Source: Candidatus Hydrogenedentota bacterium
Lineage (GTDB): Bacteria; Hydrogenedentota; Hydrogenedentia; Hydrogenedentales; GCA-2746185
DNA: 6,788 bases
Assembly: GCA_030123645.1 (NCBI GenBank)
Contig: JASJYE010000132.1
Coordinates: 1-6,788, forward strand
Reading direction: 5' to 3'
Shown here: in pieces, positions 1 through 6,398 of the stretch
How the letters are laid out: every line of letters begins with the position of its first letter
How positions within the stretch are numbered: the stretch's first letter is position 1
Translations under genes and position numbers: made by a program
The notes under the pieces: model-generated
Seen by the model: the letters and a program-made list of their open reading frames with translations, nothing else
What the model was told of the DNA's origin: nothing
Database searches by the model: none

Positions 1-80
1 ACGGCAAAATTTTCGTGCTCGACCTGGCTGAATGCATACGAATTCGGACGGGCGAACTGGGGATGGCGGCGGTCGGCTAG
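1..80 (+). CDS. glnB: P-II nitrogen regulatory protein (GlnB/GlnK), C-terminal end only
   Basis: The frame beginning at base 3 is open from the left edge and reads 25 codons to a TAG at 78-80. The peptide starts GKIFVLDL and continues with IRIRTGE, which is the C-terminal signature of P-II signalling proteins. Bases 1-2 (ac) would complete the Asp codon of the usual GDGKIF. By alignment from memory with the 112-residue E. coli GlnB, the first Lys corresponds to K90 and the two Arg of IRIR to R101 and R103, which contact the ATP/ADP phosphates. P-II trimers sense 2-oxoglutarate, ATP/ADP and, through uridylylation, glutamine, and they control glutamine synthetase, AmtB or nitrogen transcription factors. 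The T-loop lies outside the window, so GlnB and GlnK cannot be told apart; the symbol names the family. No ammonium transporter or glnA follows. The stop codon directly abuts the inverted repeat that begins at 81. Confidence 0.85.
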   Translation, partial: GKIFVLDLAECIRIRTGELGMAAVG

Positions 81-318
81 GGCACCTTAGTTTATGTAGG
101 CCCGTTTCTTGCCACCGCGCCCGTCGGCCTTGCGAGCACGTGCCCGGCAAGGAAAAGGAAGCAATGGGTGCCAATTCGAGACCGGACGTTCCGGCGTCAA
201 GCGCAGCTTGGGGGTGTATGGTGATGGCTTCGAAGGCACCCCCAAACGAGTTTGGCGGTGGCACCCTTTGCCGGTTGCGGCTCAGCCGCCCTTCGGGCCT
301 ATATAAACTTAAAGTGCT
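81..318 (+). other. Folded intergenic element closed by a long imperfect inverted repeat (3'-UTR RNA, small RNA or MITE-like)
   Basis: Bases 81-104 pair with 294-318 over about 24 positions: 21 Watson-Crick pairs, two G-U pairs (81/318, 96/302), one mismatch (86/313) and one bulge (310). Further perfect helices nest inside: 144-150 with 268-274 (CCGGCAA), 166-173 with 259-266 (GGGTGCCA), and 208-216 with 237-245 (TTGGGGGTG, plus a 217/236 G-U). Local hairpins lie at 182-194 (CCGGA, loop CGT) and 277-289 (GCGG, loop CTCAG). The G-U pairs exist only if the + strand is the RNA; on the - strand they become A-C mismatches. Position right behind the P-II stop suggests a structured 3' UTR or a small RNA cut from it. 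A short mobile element with terminal inverted repeats is the main alternative, although I see no clear target duplication. I recognise no 6S, SRP, RNase P or tmRNA signature. Small ORFs in this stretch look accidental. Confidence 0.6.
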
Positions 319-348
319 ATAAGTTCAACCTTAGCCTTCTCCGTCAAA

Positions 349-388
349 GAGCGGCGCGTATCCGATGCCCCTCGGGTCCGCGCCGCTC
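349..388. terminator. Probable shared bidirectional terminator between the P-II gene and pdxH
   Basis: A perfect 10-bp GC-rich stem, GAGCGGCGCG (349-358) with CGCGCCGCTC (379-388), encloses a second short stem CCGA (362-365) with TCGG (372-375) around a six-base loop. It starts nine bases past the pdxH stop codon. Each side has only a short run (AAA at 346-348, TTT at 390-392), so each direction ends in about three U residues. That is weak for an intrinsic terminator, although the stem is strong. The location between converging genes is the expected one. Bases 319-348 show nothing else of note. Confidence 0.55.
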
Positions 389-397
389 GTTTGCAGA

Positions 398-994
398 TTA
401 GGGGTGGAGAAGGTGGGAGACCCAGCTTCGGTCGGCTTGGCGCTGGTAAACGCGGCGATGATGGAGCCTAAACGGCGCCCGTAGCCAGAACTCGATCGAT
501 TCGGGGACGACGCGGTAGCCGGACCAGAACTCAGGCCGGGGAACGTCGCGGCCTTCAAATTCCTTCGTGTACTTCTCGAAGCGCTGCTCCAAATCTTCGC
601 GCGCGGCGAGCCGTTCCGACTGCCGCGAGGCCCAGGCGCCAATCTGACTCTCACGCTCGCGAGTCGCGAAATAGCCGTCCGCCTCGTCGTTAGCGATGAG
701 TTCGGCTTGGCCCAGAACGCGCACTTGCTTGTCGAGAGGCATCCAATAGAAGCATAAGCTGGCCTTCGGGTTTGCCCGGAGCTGCCGTGCTTTCTTGCTG
801 CCGAGGTTTGTGAAGAAAACGAAGCCACGCTCGCTGACCTCCTTCAAAAGCACAATACGCGGCCAGGGCATGCCGCGTTCATCGACCGTAGCAAGGGTCA
901 TCGCGAGCGGCTCGGCTATCTGGCCGCAGGTCCGCGCCTCCGCGAACCACTCGTTGAAGAGATTGAAGGGGTCCGGGTTCTCTGGAATGCTCAT
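398..994 (-). CDS. pdxH: Pyridoxamine 5'-phosphate oxidase
   Basis: A 198-residue FMN-dependent flavoenzyme that oxidises pyridoxamine or pyridoxine 5'-phosphate to pyridoxal 5'-phosphate with O2, making H2O2; it works as a cytosolic homodimer in B6 synthesis and salvage. Family features in order: N-terminal DPFNLFNEWFAEA (8-20), PRIVLLK (45-51) and FTNLGSKKA (61-69) for FMN phosphate binding, ESQIGAWASRQS (115-126), RVVPESIEFW (161-170) and RLHHR (176-180). R176 and H178 match the substrate-binding R197 and H199 of the 218-residue E. coli enzyme. The frame extends upstream to 1108 into ggt, but family similarity begins near the ATG at 994, which I chose; its ribosome site is weak. It lies 67 bases behind ggt with no convincing promoter between, so cotranscription is likely. 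The C-terminus reads HLLHP where the family usually has RLAP or RLSP; this is minor drift. Confidence 0.96.
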   Translation of the reverse strand: MSIPENPDPFNLFNEWFAEARTCGQIAEPLAMTLATVDERGMPWPRIVLLKEVSERGFVFFTNLGSKKARQLRANPKASLCFYWMPLDKQVRVLGQAELIANDEADGYFATRERESQIGAWASRQSERLAAREDLEQRFEKYTKEFEGRDVPRPEFWSGYRVVPESIEFWLRAPFRLHHRRVYQRQADRSWVSHLLHP

Positions 995-1061
995 CTTGAA
1001 CGCTTTCGATGTTGGTTCGTCGTCCGATTGGTTTTCTACGACGCTATGCCTACGCGAGGGA

Positions 1062-2807
1062 TCAGTATCCGGCCGCGCTGCTCTGCCGGCGGTAATCCGG
1101 GGCACCATAGACGTTTTGCTCGCCGATGTAAATGCAGTTGGCTGCGCCTATCGTCGCCGTCGCGTCTGTGATGACGTGCCCCATCGCTCTGAGCTTGTCG
1201 ATCACGTCCTTTGTGAAGGCGCCTTCTTCGTACATGATGCGGTCCGGCAACCATTGCGAGTGATGCCGTGGCGCGGCCACGGCCTCTTGGATGTCCATGC
1301 CGTGCACGCCGACGTTGAGGAAGACCTGGAGCACGGTGGTGATAATCGTCGGGCCGCCTGGGGAGCCGAGCACCATCACGGGGCGGCCGTCCTGGATCAC
1401 GACGGTCGGCGTCATGGAGCTCAGCATGCGCTTGCCGGCTTCGATGGCGTTCGCCTCGCCTCCGACGACCCCATAGAGATTGGGTACACCAGGCTTTACA
1501 GAGAAATCGTCCATCTCGTTGTTCATAAGAAAGCCGGCCCCGCCGATCATGATGCCAGAGCCGAAGAGGCCATTGAGCGTGACGGTCATCGCGACGGCGT
1601 TGCGCTCCGCGTCGACGACCGAATAGTGCGTCGTCTCGCCCGATTCCTGTGGGATTTTGATTCCCGCCGCGACCTCACTACTCGGACTCGCGCGGTCCTT
1701 GTCGATCGACTTCGCGCGGTCTTTCGCGTATTGCTTCGATGTGAGCTCGACGACAGGTACCTTCCAGAAGTCCGGATCGCCGAGGTGCTGGGCGCGATCC
1801 GCGTAGGCGCGCCGTTGTACTTCGGTCAGGAGATGGACATAGCTCATGGATCCTCGAGCGTAAGCGGCGAGCGGCCGCCCGTCGAGCATGTTCAATATCT
1901 GAATGAGCAGGACGCCTCCTGAACTGGGCGGGCCCATCGAAACGATCTCGTAGTCCCGAAACGTACCCACGACCGGATCGCGGTAGACAGAGGTGTAATC
2001 GGCAAGGTCCTCGCGCGTAATGAGCCCTCCTGAGATGGCTTGTTGTCTCGCAATAAGGCCGGCGACTTCTCCTCTGTAAAAGCCGGCCCGGCCCTCCGCG
2101 GAGATCCGCCTCAGCGTACGGGCCAGGTCCCCCTGCACCAGCAAATCGCCTTCCTGCCAGGGCCGCCCGTCAGCGCGTATGAACACCTTCGACGCGCCGG
2201 GGTCCTTCTCGAAGACGGTCGCATTTAAGTTGAATGACTGGGCCATTTCTTGCGAAAGGGGAAAGCCCTCCGCGGCGAGACGAATTGCCGGAGCGAGAAG
2301 CTCTTCCCGAGTGATGCGACCTGAGCCGTCGCGTTCCCAAATGCTAAGCAGCCCGTGTACAGAGCCGGGAACGCCCGAGGCCAAGGGCGAGCGTAACGAC
2401 AGCCCCTCAATGACCTCACCGTTCTCATCGAGATACATGTCGCGGTGGGCCTTGGACGGTGCGCGTTCGCGGAAATCGAGGCTGAGATTTCGGCCGTCAC
2501 TCGTGCGTGCGACCATAAATCCGCCCCCGCCCAGGTTGCCCGCTTGCGGGAAGGTGACAGCGAGAACGAAGCCTGTGGCAGCCGCCGCATCGAAGGCGTT
2601 GCCGCCTGCGCGCAAGATTTCAACGCCGGCTTCGCTGGCCCGGGGCGATGCGGAGACGACCATTCCGTGCTCTGCTTGGACGGGTCCCCGTAGCTCGCGG
2701 GCTGCCGCGATGGAGTGGACAAGGACTAAGAGCAGGCCGAGCGCGGGGGGCAGTAGCGGGTGAAAGCGGCTTGCAGGATGCACGGAGCGGGTCTTAATGC
2801 TGAGCAT
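1062..2807 (-). CDS. ggt: Gamma-glutamyltransferase (gamma-glutamyltranspeptidase) precursor
   Basis: A 581-residue N-terminal nucleophile enzyme, one residue longer than E. coli Ggt. It hydrolyses or transfers the gamma-glutamyl group of glutathione and similar compounds in the periplasm. Residues 1-36 form a Sec signal: basic start, hydrophobic PALGLLLVLV, and a likely cut after SIAAA. The precursor should self-cleave between E391 and T392 (ETTHYSVVD), making T392 the N-terminal nucleophile of the small subunit. Substrate residues are present with a +1 offset from E. coli: R113 (DFRERAP; E. coli R114 is the counterpart with local offset -1), N412, D434, S463-S464 and G484-G485. E431 replaces E. 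coli Q430, as in animal enzymes. The lid loop (PGVPNLYGVVGG, 439-450) and terminal AGY are intact. The frame is open upstream to 3089, but that part overlaps ctpA and would bury the signal peptide, so the ATG at 2807 is preferred; AGGGA lies 13 bases before it. Confidence 0.97.
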   Translation of the reverse strand: MLSIKTRSVHPASRFHPLLPPALGLLLVLVHSIAAARELRGPVQAEHGMVVSASPRASEAGVEILRAGGNAFDAAAATGFVLAVTFPQAGNLGGGGFMVARTSDGRNLSLDFRERAPSKAHRDMYLDENGEVIEGLSLRSPLASGVPGSVHGLLSIWERDGSGRITREELLAPAIRLAAEGFPLSQEMAQSFNLNATVFEKDPGASKVFIRADGRPWQEGDLLVQGDLARTLRRISAEGRAGFYRGEVAGLIARQQAISGGLITREDLADYTSVYRDPVVGTFRDYEIVSMGPPSSGGVLLIQILNMLDGRPLAAYARGSMSYVHLLTEVQRRAYADRAQHLGDPDFWKVPVVELTSKQYAKDRAKSIDKDRASPSSEVAAGIKIPQESGETTHYSVVDAERNAVAMTVTLNGLFGSGIMIGGAGFLMNNEMDDFSVKPGVPNLYGVVGGEANAIEAGKRMLSSMTPTVVIQDGRPVMVLGSPGGPTIITTVLQVFLNVGVHGMDIQEAVAAPRHHSQWLPDRIMYEEGAFTKDVIDKLRAMGHVITDATATIGAANCIYIGEQNVYGAPDYRRQSSAAGY

Positions 2808-2844
2808 ATTGGCGGATCCGTCCCTATTTTTAGACGTGTTCCGA

Positions 2845-2858
2845 ATACTCAAGAGTAT
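2845..2858. repeat. Short perfect inverted repeat between ggt and ctpA, possible operator
   Basis: ATACTC, two bases, GAGTAT form a perfect 6-2-6 palindrome 38 bases upstream of the ggt start. Reading the - strand, TATACT (2859-2854) inside it resembles a -10 box for ggt, but no good -35 lies at the right distance (TGGAAC is the best 17 bases upstream). A dimeric repressor could occlude that box. The site is short enough to have arisen by chance. Confidence 0.25.
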
Positions 2859-2920
2859 ATCGCAGCGGCAATAGGGGTTCCAGGCCAAATTCGCCGCGGC
2901 TCGTAAACTGCAATGCGTTC

Positions 2921-2929
2921 TGGTATAGT
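2921..2929 (+). promoter_or_regulatory. Extended -10 promoter for the ctpA operon
   Basis: TGGTATAGT fits an extended -10 element (TGn followed by TATAGT, five of six matches to TATAAT). The -35 position at 2901-2906 (TCGTAA) is poor, as is common for extended -10 promoters. Initiation would fall near 2936, giving a leader of about 59 bases to the ATG at 2995. An ATG at 2944 would then sit only eight bases into the transcript, which argues against it as the start. Confidence 0.45.
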
Positions 2930-2984
2930 GAGTTATCGAGAAAATGGGGGCCACCGCCCGTTTTTCAAGCATAACCGATGTTAC

Positions 2985-2988
2985 GGAG
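2985..2988 (+). promoter_or_regulatory. Ribosome binding site deciding the ctpA start
   Basis: GGAG ends six bases before the ATG at 2995 and three before the ATG at 2992. The spacing favours 2995. The earlier in-frame ATG at 2944 has only a weak GAG three bases upstream. Confidence 0.5.
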
Positions 2989-2994
2989 AAGATG

Positions 2995-4437
2995 ATGCGG
3001 AGAAATAGTAGTAAAGCCGAATTTCTAGCGCTTGTTACGTTTCTGATCGGTGCGACGCTTGTTCTGACCAACGGATTTGCCTCGCGCATTTTCGCTCAGG
3101 ACGACCAACGCGCAATCTTCGAACAAATTGAGCCCATCGGCGAAGTGCTCGGAGAAGTGCTGCAAAACTATGTTTACCCTCTGGATCTGGATAAGGCCGT
3201 CGAGGGCGCGCTTATTGGGATCATGAACTCGCTCGACCGGAACAGCAGCTTCATTCCGGCCGAGGGCTATCAATCAATGCGGGAGGACACGCAGGGCGAA
3301 TTCGACGGCATCGGCGTACTTATCCGTTTCGACGAGGGGCACGTGGTCGTGACTCAGCCTGTGCCCGGCGCGCCCGCGGCCAAGGCGGGGCTTCACGCCG
3401 GCGACTACATCGAGGGCGTGGACGGCGTTCCCATCGAAGACATCATCTCGGAGAGTGCGACGCCCTATCACGCTCTCGGAGCGGTGTCGTCGCGAATCAA
3501 GGGGCCACGCGGAACGGATGTAAATATCACGGTATCTCGGGCGATCGATGAGGATTCCGACAGTGGGGAGCGCGAGGAGCTCGCCTTCGACATCAAGCGC
3601 GGAAAGATTCCCATTGAGAGCGTAGTCGAAGCGCGCGTGCTCGAAGGCGGTATCGCTTACATTCGTATCAAAGATTTCAAGAAGAACACGGCCAGCGATT
3701 TCCGCAAGCGACTGAAGGAATTTGAACGCGAGGGGATGAAATCACTGATTCTGGACCTGCGTTGGAATCCTGGCGGCCTGCTGAACGCATCGCGTGAAAT
3801 GTGTGAACTTTTCCTTCCAAAGAACACCATGGTGGTCTCGACGCGCGGGCGTGAGTCGGCGCCCGGGCGTTTTTTGGACGAGATGGACCTGTTTACCGAA
3901 AAGCATCCTCTGCTGCCTGAGACGATGCCGCTGATCGTATTGACCAACCTTCGCTCGGCCAGTTCGTCTGAAATCGTGACGGGCGCGCTGCAGTATCACC
4001 AGCGGGCGCTGATTGTAGGCGAGAAGACCTTCGGTAAGGGCAGTGTGCAGACCATCATCCCGCTGAACAGGCCTCCTGGCAGCGCGCTTCGGCTCACGAC
4101 TGCGCATCACTTCACGCCGGCAGGGATCACGATTGACACCGTCGGCATCCTTCCGGATGTCGAGGTCGCGATGGAGGAGAAGCAGCAGGATGCATTGCAG
4201 ATGCAGATGTGGCATTCGTATCGGGACGACATCTCCATGCGTGACCGGCAGGATCATGGGCGCGTCACGGGGAACATGGCGGAAGACGCCGTGCAGGACA
4301 CCGTGCTGGAGCGGGCCGTCGAGATTCTGCAGGAAGACGCGGTATTCGCAAACCTGCTGAAGAAATACCACCGGGACGTTCGGGAAACGCAGGTGGCCGC
4401 GGCGGATAATGCGGGTGGCTCCCCCGAAGGAGAGTGA
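2995..4437 (+). CDS. ctpA: C-terminal processing peptidase, S41 family, membrane-anchored
   Basis: A 480-residue serine protease that trims or degrades envelope proteins from their C-termini. With the ATG at 2995: a basic start (MRRNSSK), one hydrophobic segment (about 10-29, FLALVTFLIGATLV) ending near FAQ, serving as signal or anchor; an N-terminal helical region; a PDZ domain (about 100-183, with GEFDGIGV and PAAKAGLHAGDYIEGVDG) that reads the substrate tail; and the S41 core (about 220-395). RSASSSEI holds the nucleophile S323, and GEKTFGKGSVQ the base K348 and Q352; the 25-residue Ser-Lys spacing matches E. coli Prc (S430/K455) and B. subtilis CtpB (S309/K334/Q338). LRWNPGG (255-261) is the usual S41 strand-turn. 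The C-terminal region is acidic and Gln-rich. An in-frame ATG at 2944 would add 17 residues, but promoter and ribosome-site positions disfavour it. It heads a + strand operon and lies 14 bases before rph. Confidence 0.95.
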   Translation: MRRNSSKAEFLALVTFLIGATLVLTNGFASRIFAQDDQRAIFEQIEPIGEVLGEVLQNYVYPLDLDKAVEGALIGIMNSLDRNSSFIPAEGYQSMREDTQGEFDGIGVLIRFDEGHVVVTQPVPGAPAAKAGLHAGDYIEGVDGVPIEDIISESATPYHALGAVSSRIKGPRGTDVNITVSRAIDEDSDSGEREELAFDIKRGKIPIESVVEARVLEGGIAYIRIKDFKKNTASDFRKRLKEFEREGMKSLILDLRWNPGGLLNASREMCELFLPKNTMVVSTRGRESAPGRFLDEMDLFTEKHPLLPETMPLIVLTNLRSASSSEIVTGALQYHQRALIVGEKTFGKGSVQTIIPLNRPPGSALRLTTAHHFTPAGITIDTVGILPDVEVAMEEKQQDALQMQMWHSYRDDISMRDRQDHGRVTGNMAEDAVQDTVLERAVEILQEDAVFANLLKKYHRDVRETQVAAADNAGGSPEGE

Positions 4438-4451
4438 GGGCCTCTAACTCG

Positions 4452-5165
4452 ATGACCCGTGAAGGACGAACGCCGCGGGAACTGCGCCCGGTCGCCATCG
4501 TCCGCAACTACACCAAGAATGCCGACGGCTCCGTTCTCATTTCCTTCGGCGACACCCGCGTACTGTGCACGGCCTCGATCGAGGACCGCGTCCCCGCATG
4601 GCTCAAGGGGCAGGATCGTGGATGGCTCACGGCGGAGTACGCAATGCTGCCGGCCTCCGCCTCTGAAGGACGGATATCCCGCGACGCAACGCAACGGGGC
4701 CGGGCCATGGAGATCAGCCGGCTGATTGGGCGCTCGTTGCGTTCGATCATTGACCTCGAACGGCTCGGCGAACGCCAAATCACGCTTGACTGTGACGTGC
4801 TCCAGGCCGATGGCGGCACGCGGACGGCGGCGATCACGGGCGCTTATGTCTCGCTGCACGACGCGGTGTCCGGATTGCTAGCGCGAGATCTTCTGGCTGA
4901 GTCGCCCATCACCGGGCAATGCGCCGCGATCAGCGTCGGCCTGCTCGATGGCGAGTCCTACCTCGATCTTTGTTACGCAGAGGACGCCGCGGCCGACGTG
5001 GATCTGAACCTCGTGATGAAGGGAGACGAGTCGATAATCGAGGTACAGGCGACGGCCGAGGGCCACTCTTTCAACCGGGCGCAACTCGATGAGATGCTCG
5101 AGTTGGGACGCACGGGGATCTTCGAGCTATTGGGGCTCCAGCACGAGGCAATTAACAGTGGATAG
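4452..5165 (+). CDS. rph: Ribonuclease PH
   Basis: A 237-residue phosphorolytic 3'-5' exoribonuclease that removes the last nucleotides after the CCA end of tRNA precursors, using phosphate and releasing nucleoside diphosphates; the family forms a hexameric ring. The whole family pattern is present: GRTPRELRPV (5-14), RNYTKNADGSVLISFGDT (18-35), LCTASIE (38-44), GWLTAEYAMLP (57-67), RGRAMEISRLIGRSLR (82-97, phosphate-binding Arg near 84), CDVLQADGGTRTAAITGA (114-131), and EDAAADVDLN (177-186), whose Asp 178 and 184 are the likely metal ligands. Length matches E. coli Rph (238). A GTG at 4434 overlaps the ctpA stop and would add six residues, but the AAGGAGA next to it touches the codon directly. 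The ATG at 4452 has GAGGG 11 bases upstream and fits the family N-terminus. The gene overlaps rdgB by eight bases. Confidence 0.96.
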   Translation: MTREGRTPRELRPVAIVRNYTKNADGSVLISFGDTRVLCTASIEDRVPAWLKGQDRGWLTAEYAMLPASASEGRISRDATQRGRAMEISRLIGRSLRSIIDLERLGERQITLDCDVLQADGGTRTAAITGAYVSLHDAVSGLLARDLLAESPITGQCAAISVGLLDGESYLDLCYAEDAAADVDLNLVMKGDESIIEVQATAEGHSFNRAQLDEMLELGRTGIFELLGLQHEAINSG

Positions 5166-5754
5166 AATTCTCCTAATCGGCTCGAACAACAAGAGCAAGA
5201 CGCGAGAGTTGCGCGCATTGCTCGACGACTCGCCCTGGGATCTTCGAAGGCTTGACGATTTCGATCCCGTGCCGGAAGCCGAGGAGACTCAGGACACCTT
5301 TGAGGGCAACGCGCTCCTGAAGGCACGCTATTATGCGCGCCGCTTCAACGTCGCATGTGTGGCCGACGATTCCGGCCTCGAGGTCGATGCGCTCAACGGG
5401 GCGCCCGGCGTGTATTCGGCCCGCTACGCCGGAGAGAACTGCACCTACGAGGACAACAATCGAAAGCTGCTGGCCGCGCTCGAGGGCATCCCTGAGGAAG
5501 GGCGAAAGGCCCGCTTCGTGTGCCTCGCGGCCTTCGTGAACGAAGACGGCGGGGAGCACGTCGAGCGAGGAAGCGTGGAAGGCTTGATCGCGCCCGAGTG
5601 TCGCGGCGAGCATGGCTTCGGCTACGATCCCGTGTTCATTCCAGAGGGATTCGACCAGACCTTTGGGGAGTTGCCACCTGAGGTCAAAGCAGGCGTGAGC
5701 CACCGGGGCCGCGCTTTCGGCAAGTTGTGCACCCACCTGGCGTCGATTGCGTGA
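5158..5754 (+). CDS. rdgB: dITP/XTP pyrophosphatase (RdgB/HAM1 family)
   Basis: A 198-residue Mg-dependent nucleotide pyrophosphatase that converts dITP, ITP and XTP to monophosphates and pyrophosphate, keeping deaminated purines out of DNA and RNA. Visible motifs: SNNKSKTREL (9-18) for triphosphate binding, TFEGNALLKARYYA (47-60), ADDSGLEVDALNGAPGVYSARYAGE split over 69-93 with D71 matching the general base D69 of E. coli RdgB, GFGYDPVF (153-160) and SHRGRAF (181-187) for base recognition. The start is a GTG at 5158 inside the end of rph, with GAGG nine bases upstream; this gives a length within one residue of E. coli RdgB (197). A longer in-frame reading from 5089 lies wholly within rph and adds nothing family-like. 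The eight-base overlap implies translational coupling with rph, a pair often found together in bacteria. Confidence 0.96.
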   Translation: MDRILLIGSNNKSKTRELRALLDDSPWDLRRLDDFDPVPEAEETQDTFEGNALLKARYYARRFNVACVADDSGLEVDALNGAPGVYSARYAGENCTYEDNNRKLLAALEGIPEEGRKARFVCLAAFVNEDGGEHVERGSVEGLIAPECRGEHGFGYDPVFIPEGFDQTFGELPPEVKAGVSHRGRAFGKLCTHLASIA

Positions 5755-5764
5755 AGGTCCCTGC

Positions 5765-5768
5765 GGAG
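5765..5768 (+). promoter_or_regulatory. Ribosome binding site deciding the tsaC start
   Basis: GGAG ends six bases before the ATG at 5775. In-frame GTG codons at 5727 and 5751 (the latter overlapping the rdgB stop) have no comparable site, so 5775 is the best start. Confidence 0.55.
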
Positions 5769-5774
5769 CTGAAC

Positions 5775-6377
5775 ATGGAGATTGCCGCTCCGACACCGCG
5801 AGGGCTAGCCAAGGCCGCGGAGCTGCTCCATGCCGGAGAGGTCGTCGCCTACCCGACGGAAACGGTGTATGGCCTCGGCGCGGATCCGTTTTCCGTCGAA
5901 GCGCTCGATTCTTTATATCGCGTCAAACGGCGCGATCCAGGCAGCCCTGTGCTCCTCATCGTGTCGAGCATGGAGCAACTCGACTCGATCGTGGCCGCGA
6001 TTTCGCCGCGTGCGGCCGCCTACGCGGAGGCGTTTTGGCCTGGGCCCTTATCTCTTCTGCTACCCCCTTCACCGGAACTGCCCGAAACCCTGCTCGGGGC
6101 CGAGTCCAAAGTTTGCGTGCGGCGCTGCTCGTGCGCCATCGCCGCAGCATTGTGCGACGCTTTCGGAGGGGCAATCGTATCGACCTCGGCGAATACGAGC
6201 GGCAAGGCGCCCGCGATGTCGCCCGATGAGATCGACCCGGTGGGCATAGCGTTGTGTCTCGACGGTGGAAGACTCGACCCGAGTCCGCCCTCCACAGTGT
6301 TGGATCCGGACACGGGAGAGCTCATCCGTGAAGGCGCGATCAGCCGCGAGCGATTGGCGGAGGCGCCGTTGCCTTGA
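5775..6377 (+). CDS. tsaC: L-threonylcarbamoyladenylate synthase, single-domain TsaC/Sua5/YrdC family
   Basis: A 200-residue protein with the YrdC fold. The family makes threonylcarbamoyl-AMP from threonine, bicarbonate and ATP, the first step of N6-threonylcarbamoyladenosine (t6A) formation at position 37 of ANN-decoding tRNAs. Motifs: GEVVAYPTETVYGLGADP (21-38), YRVKRRDPGSPVLLIV (48-63; the basic KRR and following SP match the K-x-R...P nucleotide site), FWPGPLSLLLP (87-97), STSANTSGKAP (136-146) and PSTVLD...IREGAIS (172-190). There is no C-terminal Sua5 domain, so it is TsaC-sized (E. coli TsaC is 190). One segment is odd: the usual VGVR(V/M)PxHP reads VCVRRCSCAI, keeping R116 but losing the Pro and His and adding Cys at 114, 118 and 120. 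It is the last gene of the tight operon, 20 bases behind rdgB; pairing with rph makes tRNA maturation a theme. Confidence 0.93.
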   Translation: MEIAAPTPRGLAKAAELLHAGEVVAYPTETVYGLGADPFSVEALDSLYRVKRRDPGSPVLLIVSSMEQLDSIVAAISPRAAAYAEAFWPGPLSLLLPPSPELPETLLGAESKVCVRRCSCAIAAALCDAFGGAIVSTSANTSGKAPAMSPDEIDPVGIALCLDGGRLDPSPPSTVLDPDTGELIREGAISRERLAEAPLP

Positions 6378-6398
6378 GCCGGCTGGGCGGCCTTTGCA

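Noticed and set aside
81..318. Possible 6S, SRP, RNase P or tmRNA gene
   Set aside because: I looked for conserved blocks such as the SRP GGAAGCAGCC loop and the RNase P GAGGAAAGUCC core and did not find them. GGAAGCA at 156-162 resembles the SRP loop only by a few bases and lacks the partner strand.
32..322. A 96-codon + strand frame (and a 65-codon one at 109-306) in the gap behind the P-II gene
   Set aside because: The first overlaps the P-II C-terminus in another frame, neither has a ribosome site or family-like sequence, and both lie within the base-paired element.
795..1922. A 375-codon + strand open frame opposite ggt and pdxH
   Set aside because: It runs antisense across two well-identified genes, its translation is rich in Arg, His and Val without any family pattern, and long antisense frames are expected in GC-rich coding DNA.
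2225..2722. Several further open frames of 160-200 codons opposite or out of frame with ggt, ctpA, rph, rdgB and tsaC
   Set aside because: All are shadows of identified genes, without motifs, ribosome sites or independent spacing.
2808..3089. Upstream extension of ggt by 94 codons
   Set aside because: It overlaps the start of ctpA, places an unrelated leader before a clear signal peptide, and exceeds the family length.
4434..4451. GTG start for rph overlapping the ctpA stop
   Set aside because: The ribosome site touches the codon with no spacing, and the six extra residues lie outside the family N-terminus; the ATG at 4452 fits better, although coupling through the overlap cannot be excluded.
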